A stretch of DNA of 64,000 bases from Sandaracinaceae bacterium. GTDB taxonomy: Bacteria > Myxococcota_A > Polyangia > Polyangiales > Sandaracinaceae. Positions 1 through 9,848 of this stretch are shown in pieces. The notes beneath the pieces were generated by a model that worked only from the letters and a program-made list of their open reading frames with translations, was not told where the DNA came from and did no database searches. Location of the stretch: contig JAVJQK010000065.1 in NCBI GenBank assembly GCA_040218145.1, forward strand, positions 1 to 64,000, in the 5' to 3' direction. The stretch's first letter is position 1; each line of letters begins with the position of its first letter. A program made the position numbers and the translations under genes.

Positions 1-181
1 AATCAAGCGCTTCGCGCTTGCTCCGGCCCTAGCAATTCTACTCAGGGGCTTTTCGCAAAAGCCCCTCGCTGCGGCGGCAAAGCCGCCTTCGCTTCACCCG
101 AAAACGACGCGCCTGCGGCGCTTCTAGCCCCAAATACAGGCACATCGTGGAACCAGGCGCTGGATTTGGGGCTAGGGTCAA
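1..181. repeat. Non-coding array of five consecutive palindromes
   Basis: Five inverted repeats follow one another: arms 4-9/15-20 (loop CTTCG), arms 44-53/57-66 (10-bp perfect stem, loop CGC), arms 73-78/82-87 (loop AAA), arms 109-113/117-121 (loop TGC), and a longer pair, CTAGCCCCAAAT at 124-135 with ATTTGGGGCTAG at 164-175. The stretch has more A+T than the surrounding coding DNA and no plausible gene on either strand. It resembles a composite REP-type extragenic element, or a terminator region of a gene to the left of the window. Which of these it is cannot be decided from one copy. Confidence 0.5.
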
Positions 182-244
182 AAATATGGCACCTCTACCG
201 TTCGGAGTGTCCGTAGAATCCACGGAGGCGGGAGGCCCCATCCG

Positions 245-1642
245 ATGTCGAAAATCCTGATCGTCGAAGACGAAGAGACGCTGAGGCGCAGCCTCGCGCG
301 GCACCTTCGCCGGCGCGGGGAAGAGATCCTCGAGGCTGGTACGTGCCAGGAGGCGCGCGAGGTGCTCGAGCGAGAGCCCGACGTCGACGTCGTGCTGACC
401 GACGTCATGCTCCCCGACGGGCAGGGCTTCACCGTGGTCGACCACGTCCACGCGAGCCGCGCCGCGGTGATCGTCATGACCGGCCAGGCGGTGCTGGACC
501 ACGCGATCACGGCGCTCCGGCACGGCGCCGACGACTTCCTGACCAAGCCCTTCTCGCTCGAGGCCCTCGACCACTCGCTCGAGCGCGTCCAGAGCGCCCG
601 CTCGCTCGGGATGGCGCCGCCGGCCAGCGAGACCGATCTGGCCGCCTGGCGCACCGAGCACTGCCCGGAGATCATCGGCGAGGACGCGACCCTCATGCGG
701 GTCTTCGACATCGTCCGGCGCGTGGCCGACACCGACTGCTCGGTGCTCATCACCGGCGAGACCGGCACGGGCAAGGAGCTGATCGCCCAGGCCATCCACC
801 GCGCGAGCGGGCGCCGCAAGGGCGCGTTCGTGCCGATGAACTGCGCGGCGATCCCCGAGAACCTCATGGAGAGCGAGCTCTTCGGCCACGCCAAGGGAGC
901 CTTCACGGGCGCCACCAACGCGCACAAGGGCCGCTTCCAGGTCGCGGACGGGGGCACGCTCCTGCTCGACGAGATCGGCGAGATGGACCTGTCCCTCCAG
1001 GCGAAGCTCCTCCGGGTGCTGCAGGAGGGGGAGATCCGACCGGTCGGTGAGTCGAAGAGCCACAAGGTCGACGTGCGCGTGGTCGCCGCGACTCACCGCG
1101 ACGTCGAGGAGATGGCCGAGACGGGTCGCTTCCGCGAGGACCTGCTCTACCGGCTCGACGTCATCCGGATCGAGCTCCCGTCGCTGCGCCAGCGGCCCGG
1201 CGACATCCCCCACCTCGTCGGCCACTTCATCAGCGAGGCCGCCCGTCGCCGGAACCGGAACATCACCCGCATCGAGGACGCCGCGCTCGCGGCCCTGCAG
1301 GGCTTCGACTGGCCGGGCAACGTGCGGCAACTTCGCCACACCGTGGAGCGCATGGTCGTGCTCGCGCAGGGCGAGACCCTGACCCTCGACGACGTGCCGG
1401 CCCGGATCCGCGAGGCGAGCGGGGCGACGGCGGGCGGCGGGGGCGGCTCCCCCATCCTGCCCGAGGCGGGGCTCGATCTGCGCGACGCGGTCGAGCAGTT
1501 CGAGAACGCGCTCATCGTCCAGGCGCTGGAGCGGACCGGCTGGAACAAGAACCAGGCGGCGTCGATCCTCCAGATGAACCGGACCACTCTGGTCGAGAAG
1601 CTGAAGAAGAAGGGCATCTCCAAAAGCCACGTGGCGGCCTGA
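245..1642 (+). CDS. NtrC-family sigma54-dependent response regulator
   Basis: This cytoplasmic transcription activator opens sigma54 promoters when phosphorylated. Residues 1-120 are a receiver domain with the acidic pair E8/D9, phospho-acceptor D53 and a TKPF lysine near 102. Residues about 145-380 are the AAA+ domain with Walker A GETGTGKE near 172 and the sigma54-contact motif GAFTGA near 218. The C-terminus (about 425-460) is a Fis-type helix-turn-helix containing NKNQAASILQMNRTTL. Length (465 residues) is normal for the family. A GGGAGG ribosome site lies about 10 bases before the ATG. The hybrid kinase gene follows 151 bp downstream in the same direction and may be its signalling partner, but that is inference. 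The target genes are unknown. Confidence 0.95.
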   Translation: MSKILIVEDEETLRRSLARHLRRRGEEILEAGTCQEAREVLEREPDVDVVLTDVMLPDGQGFTVVDHVHASRAAVIVMTGQAVLDHAITALRHGADDFLTKPFSLEALDHSLERVQSARSLGMAPPASETDLAAWRTEHCPEIIGEDATLMRVFDIVRRVADTDCSVLITGETGTGKELIAQAIHRASGRRKGAFVPMNCAAIPENLMESELFGHAKGAFTGATNAHKGRFQVADGGTLLLDEIGEMDLSLQAKLLRVLQEGEIRPVGESKSHKVDVRVVAATHRDVEEMAETGRFREDLLYRLDVIRIELPSLRQRPGDIPHLVGHFISEAARRRNRNITRIEDAALAALQGFDWPGNVRQLRHTVERMVVLAQGETLTLDDVPARIREASGATAGGGGGSPILPEAGLDLRDAVEQFENALIVQALERTGWNKNQAASILQMNRTTLVEKLKKKGISKSHVAA

Positions 1643-1660
1643 CGGATCCGTCGGGCCGCC
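1633..1660 (+). terminator. GC-rich stem-loop at the end of the sigma54 regulator gene
   Basis: GGCGGCC (1633-1639) pairs with GGCCGCC (1654-1660). The inner palindrome GACGGATCCGTC (1641-1652) extends the stem. It overlaps the TGA stop codon and has no T-run, so it is a weak or factor-assisted terminator candidate. Confidence 0.4.
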
Positions 1661-1793
1661 GAGCCGCGAGAGGGCGCGTGAGCCGAGAGGCCGCGCGCCC
1701 TTCGCACGTCCGTCGTGGGGGGCCAGCGAGAGCCCCGCTGTGCGACATGTCGGTTGTGGAGAGCACGCCTGGACATAAGAGCCTCACCGAGCG

Positions 1794-4700
1794 GTGTCGG
1801 ATCAGAAGGACGAATCGCGGGGTGACGAAGACGAGCCTCCGCTGACGGTGGCAGGAGTGGGCGCGTCCGCGGGCGGGCTGCAGGCCCTGCAGGAGCTGCT
1901 CGCCGGCCTCCCCAACCGCCTGCCGGCCGCGCTGGTGGTCGTGCAGCACCTCTCGCCGGACTTCGAGTCCAAGATGGACGAGCTGCTGGCGGCGCACACC
2001 GACTGGCGCATCCAGGTGGCCGAGCACGAGCAGCCGCTCGAGCGGGGCGTGATCTACCTGATGCCCCCGAAGGTGGAGATGATCGTCTCCGCGGGGCGCC
2101 TCCTGCTCAAGGATCGCGAGCCCGACCCCGGCGTCTGGCTTCCCATCGACACCTTCCTGCGCTCGCTGGCCGAAGACGTGGGCCCGCGCGCCTGCGCGGT
2201 GATCCTCTCCGGGACGGGGAGCGACGGCAGCCGCGGCTGCACGGCGGTCCACCAGGCGGGCGGGCTCGTGGTCTCGCAGGACCCAGCGTCCGCGCGGTTC
2301 GACGGCATGCCGATGAGCGCCATCGACACCGGGCACGTCGACCTCGTGCTCGGCCCGGCCCAGATCGGCGAGGCGATCGCCCGCTACAGCGAGCGCGTCT
2401 CCCGCGACGAGCGCCCCTTCCTCGTGGAAGAGCAGCACGAGGGGCTCGAGGGGATCTTCGAGATCCTGGCCAAGGACACCGGGGTCGACTTCGGCGCGTA
2501 CAAGTCCAGCACGATCGGCCGGCGCCTCGATCGCCGCCTCCTGATGACGGGCGCGCGCGACCTCGACGAGTACCTCGACAAGCTCCGCGAGAGCCCCGTC
2601 GAGCGAGAGGCCCTCTACCGGGACCTGCTCATCGGCGTCACGAGCTTCTTCCGGGACGCGGACGCGTTCGCCAAGCTCGAGAAGAACGTCCTGCCGGAGC
2701 TCATCGAGAACCTCGACGAGGGCCAGCCGCTGCGCGTGTGGTCCGCGGCCTGCGCGACGGGCGAGGAGGCCTACTCCATCGCGGTCGCGGTGCACGAGGC
2801 CTTCCGCCAGGCGAACCGCAAGCCGCGGCTGCGCCTCTTCGCGACCGACGTGCATAGAGGCTCGCTCGAGGTCGCGTCGAGCGGCGTCTACGGCGAGGAG
2901 GCGCTCGCGGACATGAGCAAGGAGCGCCGCGACCGCTACTTCGCACGCGAGGGGGAGCGGTTCCGGGTGCGGGACGAGGTGCGCAACCAGATCGTCTTCG
3001 CGTACCACAACGTCCTGCGCGACGCGCCGTTCACACGGCTCGACCTCGTCATCTGCCGCAACCTGCTCATCTACTTCCGGCCGCAGGCCCAGCGGAAAGC
3101 CCTCGCGCTCTTCCACTTCGGGCTGAAGAGCCAGGGCATCCTGATGCTCGGTCCGAGCGAGAGCCCCGGCAGCCTCGCCGAGGAGCTGACCCCGGTGCAC
3201 CGCCGCTGGAAGCTCTATCGCAAGCGCCGCGAGGTCCGCCTCCCGCCGGAGCTGCGCTCGCTCACCCGGGCGCGCCGCAAGCCCGAGCCCCTGCGCAGCA
3301 GCCCGGACGACCTGCTCGAGCGCTCGCGGCGGGTGCTTCTGGAGCGCTACGCGCCGGCCAGCCTGATCGTCTCGGGCGACCACACCCTGCTGCGGAGCGA
3401 GGGCGGAGCGAGCCGCTACCTGACCCATCGAGAGGGCGCCGCGTCGCTCCAGATCCTCGACATGGTCGACGGCGAGCTGAAGTACGCGCTGGCCAGCTCC
3501 CTGAAGCGGGCGCGGGAGCATGGCCCCGGCAAGCCGGTCCGCTTCGAGGCGGTGCCGCACCGCAGCGCCGATCAGGAGCAGATGCTCGCGATCACCGCGG
3601 AGCTGCTCGACGGCGAGGTCGAGGCGTTCCTGGTCACCTTCGAAGAGCGCGCGCCGGCGGAGCCGGTCGTGATGGACGCGGACGAGCAGCCGCGCGATGG
3701 CCTGGCGCGAGAGCGAGTGGAGTCGCTGGAGCTCGAGCTCCGCTACGCGAAGGAGAACCTCCAGGCGACCGTGGAGGAGATGGAGGCGTCCAACGAGGAG
3801 CTCCAGGCCACCAACGAAGAGCTGATCGCCTCCAACGAGGAGCTCCACAGCGCGAACGAGGAGCTGCAGTCGGTCAACGAGGAGCTCTACACGGTCAACG
3901 CGGAGCACCAGCAGAAGATCTCGGAGCTGCAGCAGCTGACCAACGACGTCGAGCACCTGCTGGAGGCGACGGAGGTCCACACGGTCTTCCTCGACAGCGA
4001 GCTCCGCATCCGGAAGTTCACGCCGAAGATGGCGGAGACCTTCCACCTGATCGACCGCGACCTCGGCCGGCCGATCGAGTCCTTCTCCCACCGCCTCGAC
4101 CACCCCGACCTGGGCCGCGATCTGTACGCGGCGCGCGACGAGGGTCGTCGCATCGAGCGCGAGGTCGAGGACGGGGACGGGCACTGCTATCTGATGCGGG
4201 TCCTGCCCTATCAGCCGCGCGAGAAGGTCGAGGGCGTGGTGCTCACGCTGATCGACATCTCCGCCGTGCGCCGCACCGAAGCGCGGCTCGAGCTGCGCGA
4301 GATGGAGCTCGAGGCCATCCTCGAGCACAGCCCGTTCGCGATCACCGCGCGGGACCCGTCGGGGCGCTTGCGCATGGCGAGCCGCGAGGCGCGTCGGCTG
4401 TTCGGGATCGAGGAGAGCGACGTCCCGACCCGGCTCGAGCGGACCGATCGCCAGGTGCTCGAGAGCGGCGAGCCAGCCGTGATCGAAGAGGCATGCGACG
4501 TGGACGGCGCCTCGCGCACGTTCCTCACCTCCAAGTTCGCGCTCCCGGGCCCCGAGGGCGCGAACGTGGGCGTCGCGAGCATCAGCCTCGACATCACCGA
4601 CCGCAAGTTCGTCGAGGAGCAGCAGCGCCGCGCGGTCGAGCAGCGTGACCGCTTCCTGGCCATGCTCTCGCACGAGCTGCGCAACCCGCTCGCCGCGATC

Positions 4701-5747
4701 GCCAACGCGGCGCACGTGGTCGAGCGCTCCGACGAGGCCGACTTCGGACGCGCCATCGGGGTCATGAAGCGCCAGACGCAGCACGTGCGCGATCTGCTCG
4801 AGGATCTCCTCGACGTCAGCCGCCTGACGATGGATCGGCTGGAGATGCGCAAGAAGCCGGTCTCGCTGCAGACCGTGGTCGAGCGCAGCCTCGAGGCGGT
4901 GATGGGCGCCGCGCGCTCACGCGGCGTGAAGCTCCAGGGCCCCGAGCGGGTGCCCGAGCTGCGGCTCTTGGCCGACCCCTCGCGCCTCCAGCAGATGCTG
5001 ACCAACGTCCTGATGAACGGCGTGAAGTTCACCGACCGCGGCCGCGCGGTGAGACTGAGCGTGGAGGTCGAGGGCGGGCGCGCCCGCGTGCGCATCCGGG
5101 ACGAAGGCGTCGGCATGGCGCCCGAGGAGGCGGCCCGGATCTTCGAGCTGTTCTACCAGCGCGAGCAGGACATCGATCGCTCGATGGGCGGGCTCGGCGT
5201 GGGCCTCAGCCTCGCGCGGAAGATCGCGGAGGCGCACGACGGCAGCATCCGCGCGTCGAGCGAGGGCCGCGACAAGGGCACCGAGGTGGAGATCGAGCTG
5301 CCGCTGCCGGCGCACGCGCCCGACGCGGACGAGGACGACGAGCCGAGCGGGATCCGTGACGCCGCCTCGCTGAAGGTGGTCGTGGTGGAGGATCAGGACG
5401 ACAACCGCGAGATGCTCGAGATGCTCGTCCAGATGCGAGGCCACCAGACGGTCTCGGTGGCGGACGGGGAGAGCGCGATCGACGCGATCGTGGACGCGAA
5501 CCCCGACCTCGCCCTGGTCGACATCGGCCTGCCGGGCATCGATGGCTACGAGGTGGCGCGCCGGGTCCGAGGGCGAGAGAACGGCTCCGCGCACTTCCTC
5601 GTCGCGCTCACCGGCTACGGGCGGGCGGAGGACAAGGACAAGGCGGAGGCCGCGGGCTTCGACCGGCACCTGGTCAAGCCGATGTCGAAGAAGGAGCTGA
5701 CCCGCCTGCTGAGGGAGGCTCAGCTCCGCCGCGACCGCGGCGCCTGA
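1794..5747 (+). CDS. CheB-CheR-PAS-histidine kinase-receiver hybrid
   Basis: A 1317-residue multidomain signalling protein. Residues 20-195 form a CheB methylesterase domain with the Ser-His-Asp set visible (S25 in GASAGG, H in VVVQHLSP, D in SGTGSDGS). Residues about 215-480 form a CheR methyltransferase domain ([24 protein letters not shown]). A coiled coil of NEEL-type heptads lies at about 640-720, followed by PAS-like domains. A HisKA domain has H960 in SHELRNPL, followed by an HATPase domain ([18 protein letters not shown]). The C-terminal receiver has D1243 in VDIGLPG. The GTG start is the first possible one, because an in-frame TAA lies at 1776. No membrane segment is present. Proteins of this architecture are thought to link methylation chemistry to phosphorelay outside classical chemotaxis. 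No MCP or CheA gene lies nearby. Confidence 0.93.
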   Translation: MSDQKDESRGDEDEPPLTVAGVGASAGGLQALQELLAGLPNRLPAALVVVQHLSPDFESKMDELLAAHTDWRIQVAEHEQPLERGVIYLMPPKVEMIVSAGRLLLKDREPDPGVWLPIDTFLRSLAEDVGPRACAVILSGTGSDGSRGCTAVHQAGGLVVSQDPASARFDGMPMSAIDTGHVDLVLGPAQIGEAIARYSERVSRDERPFLVEEQHEGLEGIFEILAKDTGVDFGAYKSSTIGRRLDRRLLMTGARDLDEYLDKLRESPVEREALYRDLLIGVTSFFRDADAFAKLEKNVLPELIENLDEGQPLRVWSAACATGEEAYSIAVAVHEAFRQANRKPRLRLFATDVHRGSLEVASSGVYGEEALADMSKERRDRYFAREGERFRVRDEVRNQIVFAYHNVLRDAPFTRLDLVICRNLLIYFRPQAQRKALALFHFGLKSQGILMLGPSESPGSLAEELTPVHRRWKLYRKRREVRLPPELRSLTRARRKPEPLRSSPDDLLERSRRVLLERYAPASLIVSGDHTLLRSEGGASRYLTHREGAASLQILDMVDGELKYALASSLKRAREHGPGKPVRFEAVPHRSADQEQMLAITAELLDGEVEAFLVTFEERAPAEPVVMDADEQPRDGLARERVESLELELRYAKENLQATVEEMEASNEELQATNEELIASNEELHSANEELQSVNEELYTVNAEHQQKISELQQLTNDVEHLLEATEVHTVFLDSELRIRKFTPKMAETFHLIDRDLGRPIESFSHRLDHPDLGRDLYAARDEGRRIEREVEDGDGHCYLMRVLPYQPREKVEGVVLTLIDISAVRRTEARLELREMELEAILEHSPFAITARDPSGRLRMASREARRLFGIEESDVPTRLERTDRQVLESGEPAVIEEACDVDGASRTFLTSKFALPGPEGANVGVASISLDITDRKFVEEQQRRAVEQRDRFLAMLSHELRNPLAAIANAAHVVERSDEADFGRAIGVMKRQTQHVRDLLEDLLDVSRLTMDRLEMRKKPVSLQTVVERSLEAVMGAARSRGVKLQGPERVPELRLLADPSRLQQMLTNVLMNGVKFTDRGRAVRLSVEVEGGRARVRIRDEGVGMAPEEAARIFELFYQREQDIDRSMGGLGVGLSLARKIAEAHDGSIRASSEGRDKGTEVEIELPLPAHAPDADEDDEPSGIRDAASLKVVVVEDQDDNREMLEMLVQMRGHQTVSVADGESAIDAIVDANPDLALVDIGLPGIDGYEVARRVRGRENGSAHFLVALTGYGRAEDKDKAEAAGFDRHLVKPMSKKELTRLLREAQLRRDRGA

Positions 5748-5778
5748 TCGACGCGGCCAGGCGTACTACGATCGGCGC

Positions 5779-7689
5779 GTGCGAACGCAGCTGACCTTCA
5801 CCGCCCTCTGTCTCCTCGTCGCCTGCGACGCCCCCGCCGCCACCGACGCGGGCGCCTCGCCCGACGCGCACTTCGCGGTGACGCCTCGCGCGGACGGCGA
5901 TCGGAGCCCGGCCAGCGCGGCCTGCGACGTGGTGGATCCCGGGCGCTGCCTGCTGCCGTGGCCCTCCAACACCTTCACGGTGCGCGACGAGGGGACGGCC
6001 ACCGGGCTGCGCCTCGCGGTCGGCGCGGAGTCGCTCAACCCCCGCGACGACGCGAGCTCGCTCGCCCACGCGGACGGCTTCTCGCGGGTCAGCCCGCTGC
6101 TCGCGCTCTTCGAGCGCCCGCTCGACGAGGCGACCCTCGAGGCCGGCGTCCACCTCCACCTCGCGCAGCACGACCACCCGGACCGAGGCGCGGAGGTGCC
6201 GCTCCGGATCGAGGTGCTGACGATCGCGTCCGGCGAGACGCTCGTGCTGGCCGATCCGCGCCAGGTGCTGGAGGCGAACGCCGACTACGTGGTGGTGATC
6301 ACCGACGCGCTGCGCGCCGCGGACGGCGAGCCGCTCGAGGCCCCCGCGGGGACGCGCGCCGCGCTCGGCCTGACCCCGCCCCGCTCCGCCGAGGAGGCCG
6401 CGGCCGCGGGCTACCACGCGCCGACCCGCCGCCTGCTCGAGACGCTCGGCGTAGACGCGGCCGGCGTGCTCCGCGCCTGGGACTTCACCACCCGGAGCGC
6501 GGGCGACCCCCGGGCGCCGCTCGAGCACATGCGGCGCGCTGCGATCGAGGCCGTCGACGACGGGCGGGCCACGGTCGAGATCGATCGCGTGGAGATCCCC
6601 GACGACCCGGCCATCGCGCTCGTCGCGTACGGAGACCTCGTGGGCCTGCCCACATTCCTCGACGAGGCGCACGCGATCGTGCGCGACGCGGCGGGCACGC
6701 CCGTGGAGCTCGGCCGGACCGCGGCGCCCTTCCGCGTGCTCATCCCGGCCGGCGACGGCGACTACCCCTACGTGATGTACGGCCACGGCACGGGCGGCAA
6801 CGAGCGGGACGGGGCCTTCGACGCGGAGCTCGGCGCCGAGGGCCTGGCGAAGGTCGGCGTGCGCCTCTACGGCTGGACCGACGACGAGGTGATCCTCACC
6901 TTCACCAGCTTGCAGCGCGCCTTCGCGGGCAGCCTGGGCGCGGCCTCGTACCTGGTGGAGGCGCTCGCCCACGCGGCGGCGATCGACGCGGCCATGGCGG
7001 GCCCGATCGCGGACGCGCTCGCCGCGGAGACCCTGGTCGGCGCCCCCAACCCGGCCGCCGGCCGCCGCCCCGACCGCACGCTCCGGATGTGGGTGGGCGG
7101 CTCGCTCGGAGGCACCACGGGGATCGTCTACGGCGCCGCGGACCCCGAGGTGGAGCACGCGGTGGTCAACGTCCCTGGCGCGGCGTGGTCCCAGTGGGTC
7201 TGGCACTCGGAGACGTTCGACATCATCTACGACCTGCTGTCGCTCCGGTACGAGGACGACGTGGACCTCGCGCTCGCGCTGAGCATCGCGCAGACCAACC
7301 TCGACCTCGCGGACGGCGCGTCCTGGACCGAGGCGCTCGCCGAGCACCCGACCGCGTTCCTCCTGCAGGAGAGCATGGGCGACCCCATCCTGCCGAACCC
7401 GGGCACCGAGATCGCCGCGGTGGCGGTGGGCGCGCGGCACGTCGGCGGCGTGCTCGAGCCGATCGTCGGCGTGAGCCCGGCGGACGAGGTCGTCGGCGGG
7501 AGCGGCCTGACCCAGTTCCGCGTCCCGGCGGGCGACCGGTTCGCCGTGCACGGCTTCGCGGCCCGGGACACCCCGGCCGGCGTGGCCGCGCGCGAGCAGA
7601 TGCTCGCCTTCGTCCGGAGCGTGCGCGAGGGCGCCGCGGTCATCGCGCCGCCGCCGAGCTGCCCGACGCGCTGCGACTTCACGGAGTAG
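5779..7689 (+). CDS. Putative secreted lipoprotein with alpha/beta-hydrolase fold
   Basis: A 636-residue protein starting at GTG, 31 bp after the hybrid kinase. The N-terminus has a lipoprotein signal with lipobox LVAC (Cys16). A LPWPSN motif near residue 55 is followed by an Ig-like or propeptide region. The C-terminal half looks like an alpha/beta hydrolase: YGHGTGGNE resembles an oxyanion loop and [10 protein letters not shown] resembles a nucleophile elbow (GxSxG). A large paralogue at 38015-41341 shares both motifs and the LPLPND start. Substrate unknown. The elbow serine suggests an active hydrolase (esterase, lipase or peptidase), but this is inferred from motifs only. Confidence 0.6.
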   Translation: MRTQLTFTALCLLVACDAPAATDAGASPDAHFAVTPRADGDRSPASAACDVVDPGRCLLPWPSNTFTVRDEGTATGLRLAVGAESLNPRDDASSLAHADGFSRVSPLLALFERPLDEATLEAGVHLHLAQHDHPDRGAEVPLRIEVLTIASGETLVLADPRQVLEANADYVVVITDALRAADGEPLEAPAGTRAALGLTPPRSAEEAAAAGYHAPTRRLLETLGVDAAGVLRAWDFTTRSAGDPRAPLEHMRRAAIEAVDDGRATVEIDRVEIPDDPAIALVAYGDLVGLPTFLDEAHAIVRDAAGTPVELGRTAAPFRVLIPAGDGDYPYVMYGHGTGGNERDGAFDAELGAEGLAKVGVRLYGWTDDEVILTFTSLQRAFAGSLGAASYLVEALAHAAAIDAAMAGPIADALAAETLVGAPNPAAGRRPDRTLRMWVGGSLGGTTGIVYGAADPEVEHAVVNVPGAAWSQWVWHSETFDIIYDLLSLRYEDDVDLALALSIAQTNLDLADGASWTEALAEHPTAFLLQESMGDPILPNPGTEIAAVAVGARHVGGVLEPIVGVSPADEVVGGSGLTQFRVPAGDRFAVHGFAARDTPAGVAAREQMLAFVRSVREGAAVIAPPPSCPTRCDFTE

Positions 7690-7695
7690 CGGGGC

Positions 7696-8325
7696 TCAGA
7701 TCGCCTGCGCGCGCGGGGGCGCGGCGGTGGGCGCCTCCTCCCAGCGGCCAAAGGCGAGCGCCTCCTGCATCGTGCGGCGGGGGCTCAGGCCGAAGCGGAA
7801 GAGCACCTCGGCGCCGTCGCGCGACGTGCCGATGAAGCCGCGGCGCCCGCGCCCGAGGTTCAGCTCGATGAAGCGCTCGCCGACGCCGAAGCGGCCGAGG
7901 AGCACGTTGGCGCCGCCCACCACGTGCCGCGGCTCGTCGGCGGGGGCGATCATGCGGCGGTCGAGGCGCGCGTGGCGCAGCATGCGGTAGAGCGCGACCT
8001 CCTCTTCACCCACCGACACGATCAGCTGCGCGCGCTCGAGGCGCGCCTCCAGCCCGTCGAGCCGATCGGGCCACGCGTGCCGCAGCGCGGCGACCACCGA
8101 GTCCACGGGCTGCCCGTCCACGGTCTCGAGGTAGTGGTCGCGCTGTCGGCGCCAGGCGAGCTCGAGGAGATCGGGGGCGATCCGGTAGTGGCGGCGGATC
8201 AAGCGCATGAGGAGGCTCGGCGTGACCTCCTGGTCCCAGGGCACCAGCCCCTCTTCGATCCCGGTCAGCATCCCGTGCTGCTGGAGGGAGCCCACCACAT
8301 CGATCCATCGTTCTTCCGTCGACAT
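7696..8325 (-). CDS. Hypothetical protein
   Basis: I do not recognise this family. The product is about 209 residues, soluble, Arg/Glu-rich, with an N-terminal helical part (SLLMRLIRRHYRIAPDLLELAWRRQRDHYLET) and a C-terminal half with beta-like stretches (VLLGRFGVGERFIELNLGRGRRGFIGTS). No signal peptide or membrane segment is visible. The ATG at 8325 is chosen over an in-frame GTG at 8334 because GGGCGG sits just before the ATG. The gene is convergent with the lipoprotein hydrolase, whose stop is 6 bp away, and lies downstream of tesB on the same strand. Confidence 0.6.
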   Translation of the reverse strand: MSTEERWIDVVGSLQQHGMLTGIEEGLVPWDQEVTPSLLMRLIRRHYRIAPDLLELAWRRQRDHYLETVDGQPVDSVVAALRHAWPDRLDGLEARLERAQLIVSVGEEEVALYRMLRHARLDRRMIAPADEPRHVVGGANVLLGRFGVGERFIELNLGRGRRGFIGTSRDGAEVLFRFGLSPRRTMQEALAFGRWEEAPTAAPPRAQAI

Positions 8326-8421
8326 GCCGCCCACTGCCGCAGGCGCCGTGCCAGGCCCGATGTCTTCGCTCCGCGCTCGGATCGCCGTGCGCGCGCGCCC
8401 GACGTGGCGTTCCGCGACGCT

Positions 8422-9333
8422 TCAACCCTCGGAGGTGGGCGACTTGCGGTGGTCGCGGATGAGCCCCTCCTGGGTCGTCGACGCCACCAGCACTCCGTCC
8501 CGGGTGAACCAGCGGCCGCGGGCCAGCCCCCGCGCCCCCTGCGCGCTCGGCGCGTCGATGTCGTAGAGGAGCCAGTCGTCGAAGCGGAACGGCCGGTGGA
8601 ACCACATCGCGTGGTCGAGGCTCGCCACCTGCATCCCGCGCGTGAGCCAGGTGACGCCGTGCGGCTGCATCGTCGAGCCGAGCAGGTGGAAGTCCGACGC
8701 GTAGGCGAGCATGTACTGGTGGATCGCGCGCGTGTCCGGCAGCGCCCCGCTCGCCTTGAACCACGCGTGACGGCGCGGCGGGTGCACGCCGGGGTTCATC
8801 GGGTCGAGCGGCTTCACGGGCCGGATCTCGATCGGCCGATCGGCGAGCACCCGCTCACGCATGCCCTGCGGGAACGACTCGCGCACCGCCTCAGGCAGCT
8901 TCTCGAGGTAGCGCTTGCCCAGCTCCTGCTCGGAGCGGAGGCCGTCCGGGCCCGGCACGTCGGACGGCATGACGTCGGCCTGATGCTCGAGCCCCGGCTC
9001 CTCGATCTGGAAGCTCGCCGAGAGGCTGAAGATGGCGCGCCCCTCCTGCACCGCGACCACGCGACGCGTGGTGAAGCTCCGGCCGTCCCGGATGGGGTCG
9101 ACGGTGAAGACGATGGGCTTCTTCGCGTCGCCGGGGCGGAGGAAGTAGCCGTGGAGCGAGTGGATGGAGCGATCGCTCGGCACCGTCTGCTCGGCCGCGG
9201 ACAGCGCCTGCCCGAGCACCTGACCGCCGAAGACGCGCCCCCAGCCGAGGTCCTGGCTCTGCCCGCGGAAGATGTTCTCCTCGATCCGCTCCAGGGAGAG
9301 GATGTCGATCAGCTCGCTCAGGACGTCACGCAT
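8422..9333 (-). CDS. tesB: Acyl-CoA thioesterase II (TesB family)
   Basis: Hydrolyses acyl-CoA to free fatty acid and CoA in the cytoplasm. The 303 residues form the double hot-dog arrangement typical of TesB (about 285-300 residues). Residues near the N-terminus read GRVFGGQVLGQAL, and HSLHGYFLRPGD is the usual linker motif. The C-terminal hot dog has the catalytic-region pieces YASDFHLLGSTMQPHG (Asp), ASLDHAMWFH and STTQEGLIR (Gln), which match the Asp-Thr/Ser-Gln catalytic set of TesB. The ATG start has an AAGG about 8 bases upstream. It is probably single or loosely linked with the hypothetical gene downstream. Confidence 0.93.
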   Translation of the reverse strand: MRDVLSELIDILSLERIEENIFRGQSQDLGWGRVFGGQVLGQALSAAEQTVPSDRSIHSLHGYFLRPGDAKKPIVFTVDPIRDGRSFTTRRVVAVQEGRAIFSLSASFQIEEPGLEHQADVMPSDVPGPDGLRSEQELGKRYLEKLPEAVRESFPQGMRERVLADRPIEIRPVKPLDPMNPGVHPPRRHAWFKASGALPDTRAIHQYMLAYASDFHLLGSTMQPHGVTWLTRGMQVASLDHAMWFHRPFRFDDWLLYDIDAPSAQGARGLARGRWFTRDGVLVASTTQEGLIRDHRKSPTSEG

Positions 9334-9407
9334 GCGGCGAGCCTTACGCGCCGCGGAGCCGCGCGCCAGTCATGCAGCGAGTGGAGGACAGGTCAGTGAA
9401 GGACGGG

Positions 9408-9788
9408 TCAGTGGAGGACGGGCGCGTCGACGTGGGCGTAGAACGGGCGGCGGTGCCCGCAGCGCTTGCACTTCAGCCACACCACGCGCAGCCGCCGCTC
9501 TCCGAAGCTCTCCACCACGTGCCGCTCCACGTACACGCGCTCGCCGCAGACCGAGCAGGGCTCCGAGGCCGCGCGCACCTCGACCACCGAGGCGCTCGGC
9601 ACGGAGACCGCCTGGTCGGGCGTCGCGCCCGGCGCCTCGAGCGCCTCCTCGGTGCGCGCCTCCGCTTCGCGGGAGAGCTTCGACCGGGCGCGCTTCGCTT
9701 GCAGCGCGGGCGCGATAAGCCTCCAGAGCTCCCGCGCGAAGAGCGCGCCCACCGCCACCGCGGCGATCACCAGGAACCAGAAACCCAC
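9408..9788 (-). CDS. Membrane-anchored zinc-ribbon protein
   Basis: A 126-residue protein. Residues 2-20 form one hydrophobic helix ([15 protein letters not shown]). A charged, Ala/Glu-rich linker follows. The C-terminal 50 residues carry CSVC and CKRC, spaced like a four-cysteine zinc ribbon. The expected topology is a short N-terminal anchor with the ribbon on the cytoplasmic side. It starts with GTG. Function unknown; the ribbon could bind nucleic acid or protein. It sits between the tesB and LysR genes, all on the minus strand, with gaps of 60-75 bp. Confidence 0.65.
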   Translation of the reverse strand: MGFWFLVIAAVAVGALFARELWRLIAPALQAKRARSKLSREAEARTEEALEAPGATPDQAVSVPSASVVEVRAASEPCSVCGERVYVERHVVESFGERRLRVVWLKCKRCGHRRPFYAHVDAPVLH

Positions 9789-9848
9789 GCACCTACCTCG
9801 CCACGCTTCGTCGGGAGAGGCAACGCGAAGGCGAGCTGCGCAGCGCGC

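Noticed and set aside
187-205. Sigma54 promoter before the response regulator (TGGCAC at 187)
   Set aside because: The -12 part reads GT instead of GC at the right spacing; the match is too weak.
1512-4784. Long open frame (1090 codons) on the minus strand antisense to the CheB-CheR hybrid
   Set aside because: Typical of GC-rich DNA: the frame mirrors third-position G/C of the real gene. The product is low-complexity Arg/Leu/Glu/Val with no motif.
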